A stretch of 6,837 nucleotides of DNA from SKNW01 sp050485865 (lineage in GTDB: Bacteria > Gemmatimonadota > Gemmatimonadetes > Longimicrobiales > Gaopeijiaceae). The DNA lies in the NCBI GenBank assembly GCA_050485865.1, contig JBJHCE010000161.1:1-6837 (forward strand), written 5' to 3'. Below the pieces are notes generated by a model. The model did no database searches. It was given only the letters and a program-made list of their open reading frames with translations, and was not told the DNA's origin. The first letter of the stretch is position 1, and each line of letters opens with the position of its first letter. Shown here in pieces: positions 5,799 to 6,837 of this stretch. The position numbers were made by a program, and so were the translations under genes.

Positions 5799-6837
5799 AG
5801 CCTCGTGCCCTCCACTTCGTCGTCGCCTTCCTGTTGGTCGCCGGGTCGGCGGCCTCGTTCCATGCCTCGCCGCTCGCCGCCCAGGCGTGGGAGCGGTGGG
5901 ACACCCCCGAGGCCGGGGGCCTCTCGACCGAGGGGCTCGCCCGGGTGGAGGAGCGCCTCCGGGAAATGGACACCTCCGGCATGATGATCGTGACCGGGGG
6001 GCGGGTGGCCTGGGACTACGGCGACCTGGAGGTGGTGAGCTACCTGGCCTCGGTTCGTAAGACGGTCCTGGCCCTCCTCTACGGGATCGAGGTGGACCGG
6101 GGGCGGATCGATCTCGACCGCACCCTCGCCCAGGTGGGGCTGGAGGAGCACGGCGGACTCACCGACCGGGAGCGGGAGGCCAGGATCCGCGACGTGATCG
6201 CCGCCCGCTCGGGGATCTACCTTCCGGCCTCGAACGCCGGCGACGACCTGGCCTCGGCTCCCGAGCGGGGGAGCCAGGCGCCGGGAAGCTACTACCTCTA
6301 CTCGAACTGGGACTTCAACGCCGCCGGGACCCTCTTCGAGATGGAGTCGGGGCGGGACCTCTTCGACGCCCTCGAGGAGGAGCTCGCCCGCCCCCTGGGC
6401 TTCCAGGAGTTCGACCGGGCCCGTCACGTGAAGGGCGGAAACCTCCAGGTCTCGATGCACCCGTCGTACCACATGCACTTCTCCACCCGCGACATGGCGC
6501 GCCTGGGCGAGCTCATGCTCCGGGGGGGCGACTGGCACGGCCGGCGCATCGTCTCGGAGGCATGGATCGCCGAGATGACCTCGCCCCTCACCCCGGTCCA
6601 CGAGATGAACCCCGAGCACCGCCGCGCCGGGCCCCACGGGTACGGCTACATGACCTGGGTCTGGGACGGCGAGCACGCCGCGGGGCCGTACGAGGGGGCC
6701 TACGTGGGAGTGGGTGCGGTGGGGCAGTACATCGTGGTGCTTCCGGCCCTCGACCTGGTGGTGGCCCACAAGACGGTGCCGGGGGGCGGGCGCGGGGTGC
6801 AGCACCCCCGCTTCTTCGAGCTCCTGGACCTCGTGGT
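5795..6837 (+). CDS. Exported serine hydrolase of the beta-lactamase (class C/PBP4*) superfamily, C-terminus cut by window edge
   Basis: 347 codons are present, open at the right edge. The N-terminus is a signal peptide (hydrophobic core FVVAFLLVAGSAASF, cleavage probably near LAAQA at 27-31), so it acts in the periplasm or outside. Seen catalytic boxes: S-x-x-K as Ser86-Val-Arg-Lys89 in YLASVRKTVL, with the nucleophile and its base, and Y-x-N as Tyr169-Ser-Asn171 in YYLYSNWDF. The region where the family carries K/H-T-G or G-H-G-G reads YVGVGAVGQYIVVLP (303 onward), followed by the usual LDLVV strand, so the third box lacks its Lys or His. The substrate cannot be told: members include D-Ala peptidases, esterases, amidases and 6-aminohexanoate-type hydrolases; true beta-lactamase activity is unlikely. 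ATG at 5795 overlaps the UDG stop (ATGA), making it the third gene of the coupled operon. The missing part is probably only a short C-terminal tail. Confidence 0.88.
   Translation, partial: MKPRALHFVVAFLLVAGSAASFHASPLAAQAWERWDTPEAGGLSTEGLARVEERLREMDTSGMMIVTGGRVAWDYGDLEVVSYLASVRKTVLALLYGIEVDRGRIDLDRTLAQVGLEEHGGLTDREREARIRDVIAARSGIYLPASNAGDDLASAPERGSQAPGSYYLYSNWDFNAAGTLFEMESGRDLFDALEEELARPLGFQEFDRARHVKGGNLQVSMHPSYHMHFSTRDMARLGELMLRGGDWHGRRIVSEAWIAEMTSPLTPVHEMNPEHRRAGPHGYGYMTWVWDGEHAAGPYEGAYVGVGAVGQYIVVLPALDLVVAHKTVPGGGRGVQHPRFFELLDLV

Overview
This is a very GC-rich bacterial segment in which nearly every codon ends in G or C. The gene families present are typical of Gemmatimonadota and related soil or sediment lineages: a lipoprotein that looks like a 6-bladed beta-propeller, an exported M14 metallopeptidase with a long C-terminal extension, a beta-lactamase-fold hydrolase, a family 5 uracil-DNA glycosylase and a CASTOR/POLLUX-like channel. 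The assignment to that phylum is inference from gene content and composition; no rRNA or marker gene is present.

Layout. Two genes read leftward. A partial lipoprotein gene (1-599, running off the left edge) lies downstream of a complete two-TM, double-RCK ion-channel gene (672-2672). A 72-bp gap separates them and holds a good sigma70-like promoter whose -35 box includes the channel stop codon. A 100-bp divergent spacer (2673-2772) follows, with a convincing rightward promoter. Three genes then read rightward: M14 peptidase (2773-5067), UDG family 5 (5064-5798) and a serine hydrolase (5795 to beyond the right edge). Both junctions are 4-nt stop/start overlaps (GTGA, then ATGA), so the three are almost certainly one translationally coupled operon.

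How they fit together. The peptidase and serine hydrolase both carry signal peptides and act outside the cytoplasm, probably on peptides or acyl/ester/amide substrates. The glycosylase between them is a cytoplasmic DNA-repair enzyme with no obvious link to them. The channel is a membrane protein with cytoplasmic regulatory domains and is transcribed away from the operon. No mobile element, CRISPR array, tRNA or rRNA was seen, and I do not see a clear novel multi-gene defence or biosynthetic system.

The most unusual signals are (i) a perfect 10-2-10 bp AT-rich inverted repeat inside the GC-rich peptidase gene, written in codons otherwise almost unused there, (ii) the non-K+ pore motif of the bacterial CASTOR/POLLUX-like channel, (iii) the repair gene locked between two secreted hydrolases, and (iv) an altered third catalytic box in the serine hydrolase.
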